64,000 nucleotides of DNA from Paraburkholderia acidicola (lineage in GTDB: Bacteria; Pseudomonadota; Gammaproteobacteria; Burkholderiales; Burkholderiaceae): the NCBI RefSeq assembly GCF_002362315.1, contig NZ_MTZV01000003.1:434001-498000 (forward strand), written 5' to 3'. The translations under genes and the position numbers were made by a program. Every line of letters starts with the position of its first letter. Within the stretch, counting starts at the first letter, position 1. Shown in pieces: positions 36,395-45,750 of the stretch. The notes under the pieces are model-generated. The model was not told where the DNA came from. It searched no databases and was given only the letters and a program-made list of their open reading frames with translations.

Positions 36395-36946
36395 GTGAAA
36401 AAGATTTCGTTGATGTTTTCGATTGCGGGCCTGCTTGCTTACGGGATGGGCGGCGCCCATGCCGCAACCAATAGCGCAGGAACCGTGACCTTCCTCGGGG
36501 AAATAGTTGAGACCACATGCAAGGTCGATACCAGCAGCCAGAATCTTGAGGTTAAGTTGCCGAAGATTGCTTCGAGTCAACTCCCGGATAGCGGAAGTAC
36601 GGCGGCCCTGACGCCGTTTTCATTGAAGTTGACCGGATGCACCGCATCGAAGGATCCGAACACAGCGGTGCAGGTGGGCGTGATGTTCGACGCATCGCAA
36701 AATGTCAACGTGAACTCGGGGCGGCTGATTAATACGGCAAATCCCAAAAGCAATGTCGAAATCAGCATCCTGGACGCCGATCACAAGGACATCTTGATTG
36801 GCACGGGCGCTTCAAGTTACCGCTACGTGAACACTGATGCGAATAACGGTGCAACCCTGCAATATTTTGCTCAGTACTACGCGACGGGCAAGGTGCTGCC
36901 AGGCAAGGTTCAAACGAACGTAACCTACTCGATCGTCTATCCCTGA
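36395..36946 (+). CDS. type 1-like fimbrial major subunit
   Basis: 183 residues with a signal peptide ending AHAAT. Classical pilin features: TVTFLGEIVETTCKVD, a second Cys in LKLTGCTAS that pairs with the first, and the C-terminal strand TNVTYSIVYP. The GTG start at 36395 is preceded by AAGG. It is the first gene of the second chaperone-usher operon and the likely major pilin. A 108-bp gap separates it from the H-NS-like gene. Confidence 0.88.
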   Translation: MKKISLMFSIAGLLAYGMGGAHAATNSAGTVTFLGEIVETTCKVDTSSQNLEVKLPKIASSQLPDSGSTAALTPFSLKLTGCTASKDPNTAVQVGVMFDASQNVNVNSGRLINTANPKSNVEISILDADHKDILIGTGASSYRYVNTDANNGATLQYFAQYYATGKVLPGKVQTNVTYSIVYP

Positions 36947-37024
36947 GAGCCTCGATAGTCGGTGGGAAATGGCTGTTTCGTAGCAGTCATTTCCCGATCG
37001 ACATCAAAATCGAGGGGCCTTGAA

Positions 37025-37810
37025 ATGAGCTTGCCGTCACCACGACATGAAATGAATATGTTTCGTTCTCCATATAAATTATTAGCTATCGCAGTATTGA
37101 TGGCCAGATCCGTTTCGGCCCAGGCAGATGTCCAGGTGGAAGGCACACGGGTCGTATTTCCCGCCGCAGACCAGGAGGTCACGTTGCAGATGACCAATCG
37201 TGGAAAGGTGCCGTCGCTCGTGCAGGCATGGATAGATAAAGGCGACCAGGCGAAATCACCGGATGCGATCGACGTACCTTTTGTCATGACACCCGATGTG
37301 TTCCGCGTTGAACCAGGCAAAGGCCAGACTTTGCGCATTCTCTATACCGGTGGTGCATTGCCAGTCGATCGCGAATCGTTGCTCTGGTTGAACATCCTCG
37401 ACGTTCCGCCGAAATCCGGGGCCGGCGATGAAGAGAATCAGATCCAGTTGGCAATTCGCACGCGAATCAAGTTGATGTACCGCCCAAGCGAACTACCCGG
37501 GCGTGCGGAAGACGCCCCCGCCACAGTGAGCTGGAGCGTGGTCGACAAAGGCGCTCAGCATGTGTCGGTAAAGGCGACCAACCCGACACCCTACGTCGTC
37601 AACCTCGGCAGGATCGTGCTGAACATCGACGGCAAGAAATTCGATGCGGGTTCCGGTTATGTCCTGCCTGGGCAATCCGCGGATTTCCCACTTGCGGAAT
37701 CGGACCATCCACCGGCACGTGCCGGCAAGGTCGACTACGTCAGCATCGACGACTGGGGCGCCGCGCGCACCGGTAGCGCCGATGCAGTCTTGATTAAAAG
37801 CAGTCGTTGA
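37025..37810 (+). CDS. fimbrial periplasmic chaperone (PapD/FimC-like)
   Basis: 261 residues, signal peptide cleaved near SAQAD. PapD hallmarks are FPAADQEVTLQMTNRGKVPSLVQAW, the conserved Arg/Lys groove region, DRESLLWLNILDVPPK, and the G1 strand IQLAIRTRIKLMYRP. It delivers pilin and tip subunits to the usher encoded next. Start 37025 has GAGGGG seven bases upstream; internal ATGs at 37052 and 37058 are alternatives with a tighter signal peptide. Confidence 0.9.
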   Translation: MSLPSPRHEMNMFRSPYKLLAIAVLMARSVSAQADVQVEGTRVVFPAADQEVTLQMTNRGKVPSLVQAWIDKGDQAKSPDAIDVPFVMTPDVFRVEPGKGQTLRILYTGGALPVDRESLLWLNILDVPPKSGAGDEENQIQLAIRTRIKLMYRPSELPGRAEDAPATVSWSVVDKGAQHVSVKATNPTPYVVNLGRIVLNIDGKKFDAGSGYVLPGQSADFPLAESDHPPARAGKVDYVSIDDWGAARTGSADAVLIKSSR

Positions 37811-37891
37811 TAAATCAATATGCGCTGAACGTTCTGCCAGAAGCTTCATCGGTATTCGAACAATCAGGCTAGAACGCGGCGGGACCAGAAA

Positions 37892-40498
37892 GTGTCACAT
37901 CTTCGAGGCGGAACTCTGATACGGCGTCGGCCGATATCGATCGCAGCTTGCAGTTTGTTTGTTGTAGCCATCGCAAGCGGACAAACCGATGCGTATGGTG
38001 AGAGCGCCGCGTCGGCCGAACAGTCGATCGCGCAGGTCCAGTTCGATCCGAGTTTCCTGCATCACAGCGCGGGCACCTCCGTCGACGTGTCGCGTTACGC
38101 ACGCGGCAATATCGTCAAGCCTGGCACTTACAGGGCAGACGTCTACGTTACCGGCCGCTTGATCGGCCGAATGGACGTGCCGTTCAAGGCGATGCCGGAT
38201 AACATCGACGCGCAGCCATGTTTTGACGCCGATCGGCTTCAACAGATCGGCGTCGATCCTGCCGCGTATCTTGAGCGCGCCCGCACGACGATCGCGGAAA
38301 ACGGCACATGTCTTGCGCTCCCGCAGGTGCTCGCCGACGCATCCGCCACGTTCGACTTCAACAACCAGCGCCTGGATCTCGACATACCGCAAGCATCGCT
38401 GGTGCGGCGTGCCCGTAACTACGTTGACCCGCAGCAATGGATCGAAGGCGTGGCGGTCGGGACGCTCGGCTACAACCTGAATCTCTATCGATCCCAGGCT
38501 CAAAGCAGTGGCAGCACGACGTACGGCTACCTGGGTCTCGACACCGGTTTCAACCTCGGCAGTTGGCATTTTCGTCATCGCGGCGCGTTCAACTGGAGCG
38601 ATCGTGGAGAGCGTCGCTACGACAGCATTTCGACCTATGTGCAGCGCAATCTTCAGGCCTGGTCGTCGCAGCTGGTGATCGGCGACGCATACACCTCAGG
38701 CGACCTGTTCGACTCCACCGCGTTTCGCGGCGTTCGCGTCTTCTCCGACGACCGCATGTTGCCCGACTCGCAACGAGGCTATGCGCCCGTCATTCGTGGT
38801 GTGGCCAATTCCAATGCCCGGGTGACGGTAACCCAGGGCGGCACGAAACTCTACGAGACGAATGTTTCGCCCGGTGCCTTCGTCATCGACGATCTCTATC
38901 CGACCGGTTACGGCGGTGACCTGGACGTTGCCGTCACCGAAGCTGATGGCACAGTGCGTACGTTCAAGGTTCCATATGCGTCCGTACCCATGTCGCTACG
39001 CACTGGGCAAAACCGTTACAGCGTCACTGCAGGTATGGTACGAGGCGACGCTCACGCGACCCATCCGCCGTTCGTGCAGGCAACCTGGCAGCGCGGCTTC
39101 AACAATGCACTAACCGGCTACGGTGGCGTCACGCTCGCGCAAGGTTACATGGCGGTATTGGCCGGTGGCGTGCTCAACACGACGTGGGGCGCGTTCGGTG
39201 CCGATATCACCCAGGCGACCACGTCAATACCAGGCGATCGGCATTACTCGGGATCGAGTGTGCGGCTCAGCTATGCAAAGAATATCGAGGCCACCAGGAC
39301 CAATTTCACGCTGGCGGCATACCGCTATTCGACAGGCGGCTATTTCAGCCTGAACGATGCGGTGAGCGCGCGGGAACGGGTTGACCGATCCGGCCCGGCC
39401 GGCATCTGGCGGCAACGCAACCGTGCGAGTGTAACGATGGTCCAGGCACTGGGCGAGCATGGCGGCACCCTGAATCTGACAGCCTCGACGTCAACCTATT
39501 GGAATCGCTCGGGATCGGACATCGACTATTCGGTCGGATACAGCAACGCGTTTCATAACGTGCTCTACAGCATCTCGGCGACGCGGCAACGTGACGCCTT
39601 CGGTCGGTCCAGCGCCATGTACTACCTGAACGTGTCTATCCCGTTGGGTGGCAGTCATTCGGTTTCGACCAGTTTCAGCCGCGACACGCAAGGTGCAATG
39701 CAGATGCAGACTAACCTTTCCGGCTTGCTGGGCCGTGAAGGCGATTGGGGCTATGGCTTGAGCGTCGGCCACAGTTCAGGATCTGGAACAACGCAGACGG
39801 ACGGCTCAGCCAATCTGAACTATCACGGAAGCTTTGCCGATCTCTCTGCCGGCACGCAGATCAGTGCCCGGTCACAGCAGTTCTCGTTCAATGCGCATGG
39901 CGCGATTGTCGGTCACCCGGGTGGCATCACATTTTCGCAACCCTTGTCGGAGACCTTCGCAATCGTCAAGGCCCCTTACGCGGAAGGTGCGCGCGTCGCG
40001 AATATCCCCGGCGTGCGTGTCGATAGCAGCGGCTATGCAGTGATTCCGTATCTCACGCCCTTCAAGTTGAATGATGTCAGCCTCGATCCAAAGGGCATAT
40101 CGATCGACGTCGAACTGAAGGAGACAAGCCAGCAGGTCGCGCCGCTTGCCGGAGCCGTGCCGATGATCGTATTCAAGACGGCATACGGCCGCTCCGCGAT
40201 CGTTCGGCTCCGTCAGGCGACAGGCGCTTCCGTGCCGTTCGGCGCACTGGTCGTCGATGCGCGGGGCCAAAGCATCGGGACCGTAGGCCAGGCCGGCAAG
40301 TTCCTGGCGCGTGGCCTGCAGGACAACGGGGAAGTCACGGTGAAATGGGAGGCGATGGGACACGACCTGACGTGCCGCGTCGATTATTCACTCCCGGTGC
40401 GCGATCGCGCGGCAAAGTCCCGGATTCCGCCCACCCTGGATTTGTCGTGCCCGGCTGACGCAAGCCCAGCTCCGACTTCCGAGAGTTCGGTGTTGTAA
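37892..40498 (+). CDS. outer-membrane fimbrial usher (FimD family)
   Basis: 868 residues. N-domain VQFDPSFLHHSAGTSVDVSRYARGN with the usher start signature; barrel region with YGYLGLDTGFNLGSWHFRHRG; plug-side motif RGVANSNARVTVTQGG; PGAFVIDDLYPTGYGGDLDVAVTEADG; two C-terminal domains ending with paired Cys (DLTCRVDYS, LDLSCPAD). The GTG start gives a normal signal peptide (PISIAACSLFVVAIASG). It secretes the subunits of the operon at 36.4-41.5 kb. Confidence 0.92.
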   Translation: MSHLRGGTLIRRRPISIAACSLFVVAIASGQTDAYGESAASAEQSIAQVQFDPSFLHHSAGTSVDVSRYARGNIVKPGTYRADVYVTGRLIGRMDVPFKAMPDNIDAQPCFDADRLQQIGVDPAAYLERARTTIAENGTCLALPQVLADASATFDFNNQRLDLDIPQASLVRRARNYVDPQQWIEGVAVGTLGYNLNLYRSQAQSSGSTTYGYLGLDTGFNLGSWHFRHRGAFNWSDRGERRYDSISTYVQRNLQAWSSQLVIGDAYTSGDLFDSTAFRGVRVFSDDRMLPDSQRGYAPVIRGVANSNARVTVTQGGTKLYETNVSPGAFVIDDLYPTGYGGDLDVAVTEADGTVRTFKVPYASVPMSLRTGQNRYSVTAGMVRGDAHATHPPFVQATWQRGFNNALTGYGGVTLAQGYMAVLAGGVLNTTWGAFGADITQATTSIPGDRHYSGSSVRLSYAKNIEATRTNFTLAAYRYSTGGYFSLNDAVSARERVDRSGPAGIWRQRNRASVTMVQALGEHGGTLNLTASTSTYWNRSGSDIDYSVGYSNAFHNVLYSISATRQRDAFGRSSAMYYLNVSIPLGGSHSVSTSFSRDTQGAMQMQTNLSGLLGREGDWGYGLSVGHSSGSGTTQTDGSANLNYHGSFADLSAGTQISARSQQFSFNAHGAIVGHPGGITFSQPLSETFAIVKAPYAEGARVANIPGVRVDSSGYAVIPYLTPFKLNDVSLDPKGISIDVELKETSQQVAPLAGAVPMIVFKTAYGRSAIVRLRQATGASVPFGALVVDARGQSIGTVGQAGKFLARGLQDNGEVTVKWEAMGHDLTCRVDYSLPVRDRAAKSRIPPTLDLSCPADASPAPTSESSVL

Positions 40499-40530
40499 CA
40501 CGACAAGACAAATTTTCGAGTATTTCCGCG

Positions 40531-41541
40531 ATGCCTATGTTCATTCGATATTTCAAGTTTCTTTCGGCCGCCACTGTTGCAATCCTATTCATCGGGCTCC
40601 CCCTGAATTCATACGGCGCGGAGGACGCATATCCATTCAATTATCTGAACAATGGTAAGGGCATAACCCTGCCGGAGGACACACCGCCTGGCACGGTGCT
40701 TGGCAGAGATTTCATTGATTTGACGCCAATATGCGAGGATGAATTTAAAGCAGGACACGCCTGCGTGTTCAAGAGCATTTCAATTCGACCCAAAGGATAT
40801 GGAACGGAGGTAACATCGGACGGAGATATTCCAACAACTGTACCGGGCATCTCGCTCAGGTTGCTTTTCAATGGAGAAAAACAGGGATCGCTGACCTCCA
40901 ATCAGTACCCCGTCTCTACATTCAATCGTTTCATCGAGGCTGTTCTCGTGAAAAATGGAGATGAAATACAAGAAGGTTCCCTGGACAGTGATCTCGGTGG
41001 CCTCAGTCCTCTATTTTACCATAGATATTATGCATCCATATGCGAATCCAGTGCTGATAAATGCATGAACATCTATTTATGGAATGTAAAGGTCAAACTT
41101 ATCAAACGGGCATGCATTTTAAGAAATTCGTTCGTCGTACTCCCCAAAGCCAAACTCAGCGATCTCGGCTCCGAGGGAGCGACGACCGGCGAAGTTAACT
41201 TTTCTCTCAATTTTGACTGTCCTGCAGGATACCACCACGTCTTCTACAGTTTCCGACCGATTGGCAACTCGACGGAGGTGATCACGGGCGCAAAGAATGG
41301 CCTGTTGCCCGCATCACCAGAAAGCACGACCCAAGGTATTGCCATTCAACTACTGGATGCAAAAACCCGAGAGCCGATCAGATGGGGTTATGGCAAGGAC
41401 GATATTTATCCGCTGGATTATGATGCGTCGCGTCCGGGATACACCTTTGTCAGCTTGATAGCCCGTTATTACCAGAAATGGAGTGGTGCAACTGGCGGTC
41501 AGATAAAGGCGGTCACTGAAATTCTAATGAATTACGATTGA
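40531..41541 (+). CDS. two-domain fimbrial tip adhesin
   Basis: 336 residues with a signal peptide (YFKFLSAATVAILFIGLPLNSYGA). The C-terminal 150 residues resemble a pilin domain (ACILRNSFVVLPKAKLSDLG, NFSLNFDCPAG, SLIARYYQKWSG, ending ILMNYD). The N-terminal 180 residues form a separate domain with several Cys (TPICEDEF, HACVFK, ASICESSADKC), as expected for a receptor-binding lectin-like head. The gene is AT-rich compared with the usher. Being last in the operon and twice pilin size supports the tip role. The receptor is unknown. Confidence 0.8.
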   Translation: MPMFIRYFKFLSAATVAILFIGLPLNSYGAEDAYPFNYLNNGKGITLPEDTPPGTVLGRDFIDLTPICEDEFKAGHACVFKSISIRPKGYGTEVTSDGDIPTTVPGISLRLLFNGEKQGSLTSNQYPVSTFNRFIEAVLVKNGDEIQEGSLDSDLGGLSPLFYHRYYASICESSADKCMNIYLWNVKVKLIKRACILRNSFVVLPKAKLSDLGSEGATTGEVNFSLNFDCPAGYHHVFYSFRPIGNSTEVITGAKNGLLPASPESTTQGIAIQLLDAKTREPIRWGYGKDDIYPLDYDASRPGYTFVSLIARYYQKWSGATGGQIKAVTEILMNYD

Positions 41542-41562
41542 CATTGCGTTGCCGCAATTTCC
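41542..41562 (+). terminator. weak hairpin after fimbrial operon
   Basis: ATTGCG and CGCAAT flank a short loop directly after the adhesin stop codon and are followed by a short T-run. It lies between convergent genes (tip adhesin and hybrid kinase). Confidence 0.3.
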
Positions 41563-41639
41563 TCAGTCGCTTCCTGGCCCGCGCGAAAATGAACCGGTCG
41601 CCGAACTGATGCACAACACCGCTGCGGCGTTGATCATGA

Positions 41640-44600
41640 TCAGGATTGCACTCGAGGCTGCCGGGCCGCATAACCGGCAATCAATCCGTCCATCCAAGCT
41701 GCGAGACTATCAAAGCCTGCCACCAGGGCCGAGGTGTCTGCGGACATGCAATCCTTCTCGAGCAACCGCAGCCTGGCTACGAACGCCTCCTCGCCCACAA
41801 ACAAGAGCGCTCCGGACATGGTGTGCAGCCTGCGCTGAAACAGCGGGACATCGCCATCGGCCAGCGCCTTGCGGGCAGAAGCCCAATTGTCTGGCAGCGT
41901 ACTTGCAAGCAAGGCAGCCAGCGTGGCATTGGCGGCTGGATTGGCAGGCGACAACTTCGAGTGCGTTCCGAAGGCGCGGTCGATGGTGTCACGCAATGCC
42001 TCGATTGACCAGGGTTTGGTCAGAACCGCATCGACACGATGGCCAGCGGATTTCACGGCCTGTTCCCAACTCAAGTCCGCCGTTGTCAGAATCACCTTGG
42101 CACGTAACGACAAATCGCCGAGCGCCGCAATAAAAAAACGACCATCGGATTGCGGCATGTTGAGATCGGTCAGGATCAGGTCGTAATCGTGACCATGCAC
42201 CCGCTCTAGCCCCTCGTCACCGTCGGACGCAAGGTCGACATTTCCGATACCCAGCAGCGACAGTTGATCCTGTACCAAACGGCGGCAGATCTCATCGTCG
42301 TCGGCAATCAACACACGAATTGTTTCCAGGCCACTCAAAGCCTCGATGCGGCCACCTTCGAGATTGCCGGCATCCGTCAAGGGCTGGTCAGTCAGTGAAT
42401 ACCAAGCCTCGCGCAGGCCGTCGATCGAATATGCCGACACGACAGATGCGCCACCATGAATGACCGGATTCAACGGTCCGTCGTCTGCAACAACCAGATC
42501 TACCTCGCAGCCCAGGTCGGCCGCAACAACAAGCTTCGGGACAACCAGAACCCGCAGTACCGCGTCCGACCGTTTTCCGATTTCTTGCTCGGGATCGTAT
42601 ATACGGACTTCAACGGGCCACCCTGCTTGTGCCAGCAGATCGGGAAGATCGTTCGGCATTTCATCTCGCGCGAGTAGCACCACCACCCCGCGCCCGTCGG
42701 GCGCCGGCCAAGCGGGTGGCTCCGTAACGGCATCGCTCAATGCAACAGGAATCCGCACCGTAAAGGTACTGCCCTCTCCCACACGGCTCGATACGTCAAT
42801 CTTGCCGCCCAGTTGCTCACAGATTTTCTTGCACAATGCAAGGCCAAGCCCTGTTCCCCGCAACACGGCATTGCTCGTGGTAGAGCTTTGGGTATAAGGC
42901 TCGAAAATCTGCTTGATATCCTCCGCTGAGATTCCCATCCCGGTGTCCGCAACATAGATGATGAGTTCGACACATCCGCTCGCGTCGCGGACCGCCCGAC
43001 AACGAATCTCGATTTTGCCGCGCATCGTGAATTTCAGTGCGTTATGCAGCAAATTGACCACAACATGTCGAAGCAGACTCGCATCTCCAATGAGTTCTCC
43101 AGGCGCCTCCTCGACGTGGCAGTTGATGCGGATATCTCGCCCCGATACGAGTGGCAAGGCCGCGATCACGGTCCCCTCGATAAGTTCGCGCGGGCGAAAC
43201 GGTTCTAATCTGACCTGAAACAGTTGGGAATCCAGTTTCGACAGATCAAGGGCATTGTCGAGCAGCGCCAACAGGGAAGAGAATGCCTGCCGGATCACGC
43301 CGATGCGCTTATGCTCAGCACCGCTTGACGTGTCCAGCGAGAGAAGCTCGAGATTGGACAGAGCGCCGTGCAAGGGTGTCCGGATTTCGTGGCTCACAAA
43401 CGCCACAAAATCGCTTTTCGCCTTGCTGGCATCTTCGGCCGCGATACGGGCTTGCCGGAGCAGCGACTCGGTTTGCCGACTGGCAGTGACGTCATATATC
43501 GCAAGCAGGATGATGTCCGCGCCGACGTAGGCCGTCGATCGAAATACGAATTCGTAGTGCTTGGATTCGCCGGGCCGCCCGATGTCGACATCGACGGTCA
43601 GGGACGGGGTCACAGCAAACTCATGTGAGACGAGGCGGTCGAGGACGTTATCCAGTGCGACTTCGCCGTCTTCGCTACGCAATATCTCCCGAGCCATGCG
43701 ATTTTCGATAAGAAAATCCCGACTCCGCGAACGCATGGCGACAAAACCGACTGGCAACGACTCGACCATGGTCTGTTCGAACGCGGCGCTCTCGCGTCCC
43801 CTCGTCGAGTTACGCTCCATGGGTGTTAGCACGCGTCGATGAAACCAGAAAATCGACACCCAGAGGGTAATGATCAGCGTAACGAAGGATAGTATCGAAC
43901 CTTTGCTGTCATGCCAGGTATCGATTGCGACCTGATCACTATCGATTACCTGCACCCAGGCCCAGTGCGGCGTGGGCAGACCGCGTGAGAGATATAATTT
44001 CCCGTCGAACCAATCTGCCTTCACGGCATCCGTAGTCGAAGCCAGTAACGATTTGAGTATCCGGTCCTGGTTCGCGTCACTTTTTCGCTCCCCACCAAAC
44101 TGCACGATCTGGTCTGGAGTCACGACCAACAGCGAACGAGCCGTATGCTCGGAAACGCTATCTCTTACAACCCTGCTGAAATCCATGGTTCGGATCAGCC
44201 CGATGGCCGGACGATTATCCAAGAGAAAAATGCTGGCATAGTCCACGACATGCTGCCCCGTCGCAGGATCGAGACGAGGGGGAAGCCACACTCCTGCCGT
44301 AGCTGCGTGGTAGCTGGAATGCGGCAAACCCGCCAGCGCTTTACGCGCGTCCCGGGTACGACTCAATATGTAATCTCCAGCCTGAAATTTCGCTGGTTGC
44401 GGAGTGTGACTGAACTCAGCCAGATAATTTCCATTCAAATCGAATTCGGCAATATTGACGCGATCGCAACCGTCACAGTCAAATATCCAATTCATCAAGG
44501 TTCTTGAAATCCGCGTGGTACAAGGTAATTTCAAACCGTTGCTATTTTTCGCGGAGAAATAGAAGTTTATCGGGCACCCTGACATATCCCGATCAGCACC

Positions 44601-44948
44601 GACCGATGTATCCCCAGCTTCATCCGGCTGCACGAGTGGATCGGGGACATCCACTTCCAGCAGCCGCCGGAATAGATCATTTGTGCGTACGAAGCGGCCG
44701 CTCAAAAACTGGAAGTGCCGGGTCACATCCGTGATCTGCTCGTCGAACTGTGCGTTCAACCGGTCAATCTCCCTGTTGATTTCGGCACGGACCAAGAGCG
44801 CCAAGGCAGCCAGGATAGCCAGCGTGAGCAGTATTCCTGCCCCAAACAGGATGATGCTCGAATACTCCTCCGAGTTCCGCATCCGCAACCCGAGGGCAAG
44901 TTCGCGCTGAAATCTACCGACCCTGCGTGACACGCGTCTTGCGCCCAT
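41640..44948 (-). CDS. hybrid sensor histidine kinase with receiver and HPt (BvgS/EvgS-like layout)
   Basis: 1102 residues. Membrane segments at about 31-53 and 350-370 enclose a periplasmic sensor domain of about 300 residues (with Cys pairs such as WIFDCDGCDR). A PAS-like region spans 395-490. The HisKA box FVAFVSHEIRTPLHG places the His at 520, followed by the ATPase (NALKFTMRGKI; GTGLGLALCKKI). A degenerate receiver-like region precedes the true receiver (IRVLIADDDEICRR, acceptor Asp in DLILTDLNMPQSDG). The C-terminal HPt has its His in RRLHTMSGALLFVG. A four-step phosphorelay is expected, ending on the NarL-type regulator 79 bp downstream, and perhaps on regulator 1. Confidence 0.93.
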   Translation of the reverse strand: MGARRVSRRVGRFQRELALGLRMRNSEEYSSIILFGAGILLTLAILAALALLVRAEINREIDRLNAQFDEQITDVTRHFQFLSGRFVRTNDLFRRLLEVDVPDPLVQPDEAGDTSVGADRDMSGCPINFYFSAKNSNGLKLPCTTRISRTLMNWIFDCDGCDRVNIAEFDLNGNYLAEFSHTPQPAKFQAGDYILSRTRDARKALAGLPHSSYHAATAGVWLPPRLDPATGQHVVDYASIFLLDNRPAIGLIRTMDFSRVVRDSVSEHTARSLLVVTPDQIVQFGGERKSDANQDRILKSLLASTTDAVKADWFDGKLYLSRGLPTPHWAWVQVIDSDQVAIDTWHDSKGSILSFVTLIITLWVSIFWFHRRVLTPMERNSTRGRESAAFEQTMVESLPVGFVAMRSRSRDFLIENRMAREILRSEDGEVALDNVLDRLVSHEFAVTPSLTVDVDIGRPGESKHYEFVFRSTAYVGADIILLAIYDVTASRQTESLLRQARIAAEDASKAKSDFVAFVSHEIRTPLHGALSNLELLSLDTSSGAEHKRIGVIRQAFSSLLALLDNALDLSKLDSQLFQVRLEPFRPRELIEGTVIAALPLVSGRDIRINCHVEEAPGELIGDASLLRHVVVNLLHNALKFTMRGKIEIRCRAVRDASGCVELIIYVADTGMGISAEDIKQIFEPYTQSSTTSNAVLRGTGLGLALCKKICEQLGGKIDVSSRVGEGSTFTVRIPVALSDAVTEPPAWPAPDGRGVVVLLARDEMPNDLPDLLAQAGWPVEVRIYDPEQEIGKRSDAVLRVLVVPKLVVAADLGCEVDLVVADDGPLNPVIHGGASVVSAYSIDGLREAWYSLTDQPLTDAGNLEGGRIEALSGLETIRVLIADDDEICRRLVQDQLSLLGIGNVDLASDGDEGLERVHGHDYDLILTDLNMPQSDGRFFIAALGDLSLRAKVILTTADLSWEQAVKSAGHRVDAVLTKPWSIEALRDTIDRAFGTHSKLSPANPAANATLAALLASTLPDNWASARKALADGDVPLFQRRLHTMSGALLFVGEEAFVARLRLLEKDCMSADTSALVAGFDSLAAWMDGLIAGYAARQPRVQS

Positions 44949-45027
44949 TGCTCCTCCATCCTGCTTGTATGGGCATCATCGCACCGTCGTCGGTGACATC
45001 CCGCCAATCGAGTTCATACATCAACCA

Positions 45028-45750
45028 TTACTCATCACGAAGCGGGTTGGGGCTTGGGTCGACTTCATCCGCTTCCGAAATCCGGTCGAACATGATGGCA
45101 AGTTCCGCGTCGTTACGTGCGCCCAACTTTTGCATCGCACTCATCTTCTGACTACTTATCGTCTTGATGCTGCGCCCCGTCTCGCGCGCAATTTCCGAGA
45201 CGCTCATGCCTTTGAGGAGCTTGTGGACGACATCGAATTCACGTTTTGTCAACGTCGCACGCTCGTCTGTGGACGTGCCACCGCCCCCCGCGTTACCAGC
45301 TTCGGCGAGCAATGTCTTGATTTCGGGAGCGAGATAGATTCCGCCGGAATAAACCTTGTGAACTGCCACCGGGAGTGATTCGAGTTTCGCTTTCGATTTT
45401 CCGATGAATCCGGCGACGCCCATGGTCAGCACGTGTCGAATCAACATCAAATCCTCATGAGCGGTCAGGAGAACGATTTTCATTCTGGGATAGGTGCGCA
45501 GTAGATGCGCTATCAGATGCATTCCATCCTGCGCACCCTCATCGGCAAAGGTGAAATCACATACAAGCACGTCGCAGGGCTGGTTATCCAGTATGGTAAG
45601 GAGTCCCGCGATGTCGACGGCGGTCGCGACGACGCGAATGCCCGGAGCATTTTCCAGCAGCGTGCGTACACCGAACACCAGTACGGGGTGATCATCGGCG
45701 ATGACAACATCGATTTTCTGCGGTGCATCGTGATCTGCCGAGAGCGTCAT
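45028..45750 (-). CDS. NarL/LuxR-type response regulator 2
   Basis: 240 residues. Receiver: IADDHPVLVFG (19-20), acceptor Asp 65 in DVLVCDFTFADEG, Lys in FIGKSKAK. HTH: TKREFDVVHKLLKGMSVSEIARETGRSIKTISSQ. A glycine-rich linker (AGNAGGGGTSTD) joins the domains. It is encoded just downstream of the hybrid kinase's gene end region, on the same strand, with its own upstream region to the right. It is the probable phosphate acceptor of the kinase HPt and a probable activator of fimbrial or adhesin genes. Confidence 0.92.
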   Translation of the reverse strand: MTLSADHDAPQKIDVVIADDHPVLVFGVRTLLENAPGIRVVATAVDIAGLLTILDNQPCDVLVCDFTFADEGAQDGMHLIAHLLRTYPRMKIVLLTAHEDLMLIRHVLTMGVAGFIGKSKAKLESLPVAVHKVYSGGIYLAPEIKTLLAEAGNAGGGGTSTDERATLTKREFDVVHKLLKGMSVSEIARETGRSIKTISSQKMSAMQKLGARNDAELAIMFDRISEADEVDPSPNPLRDE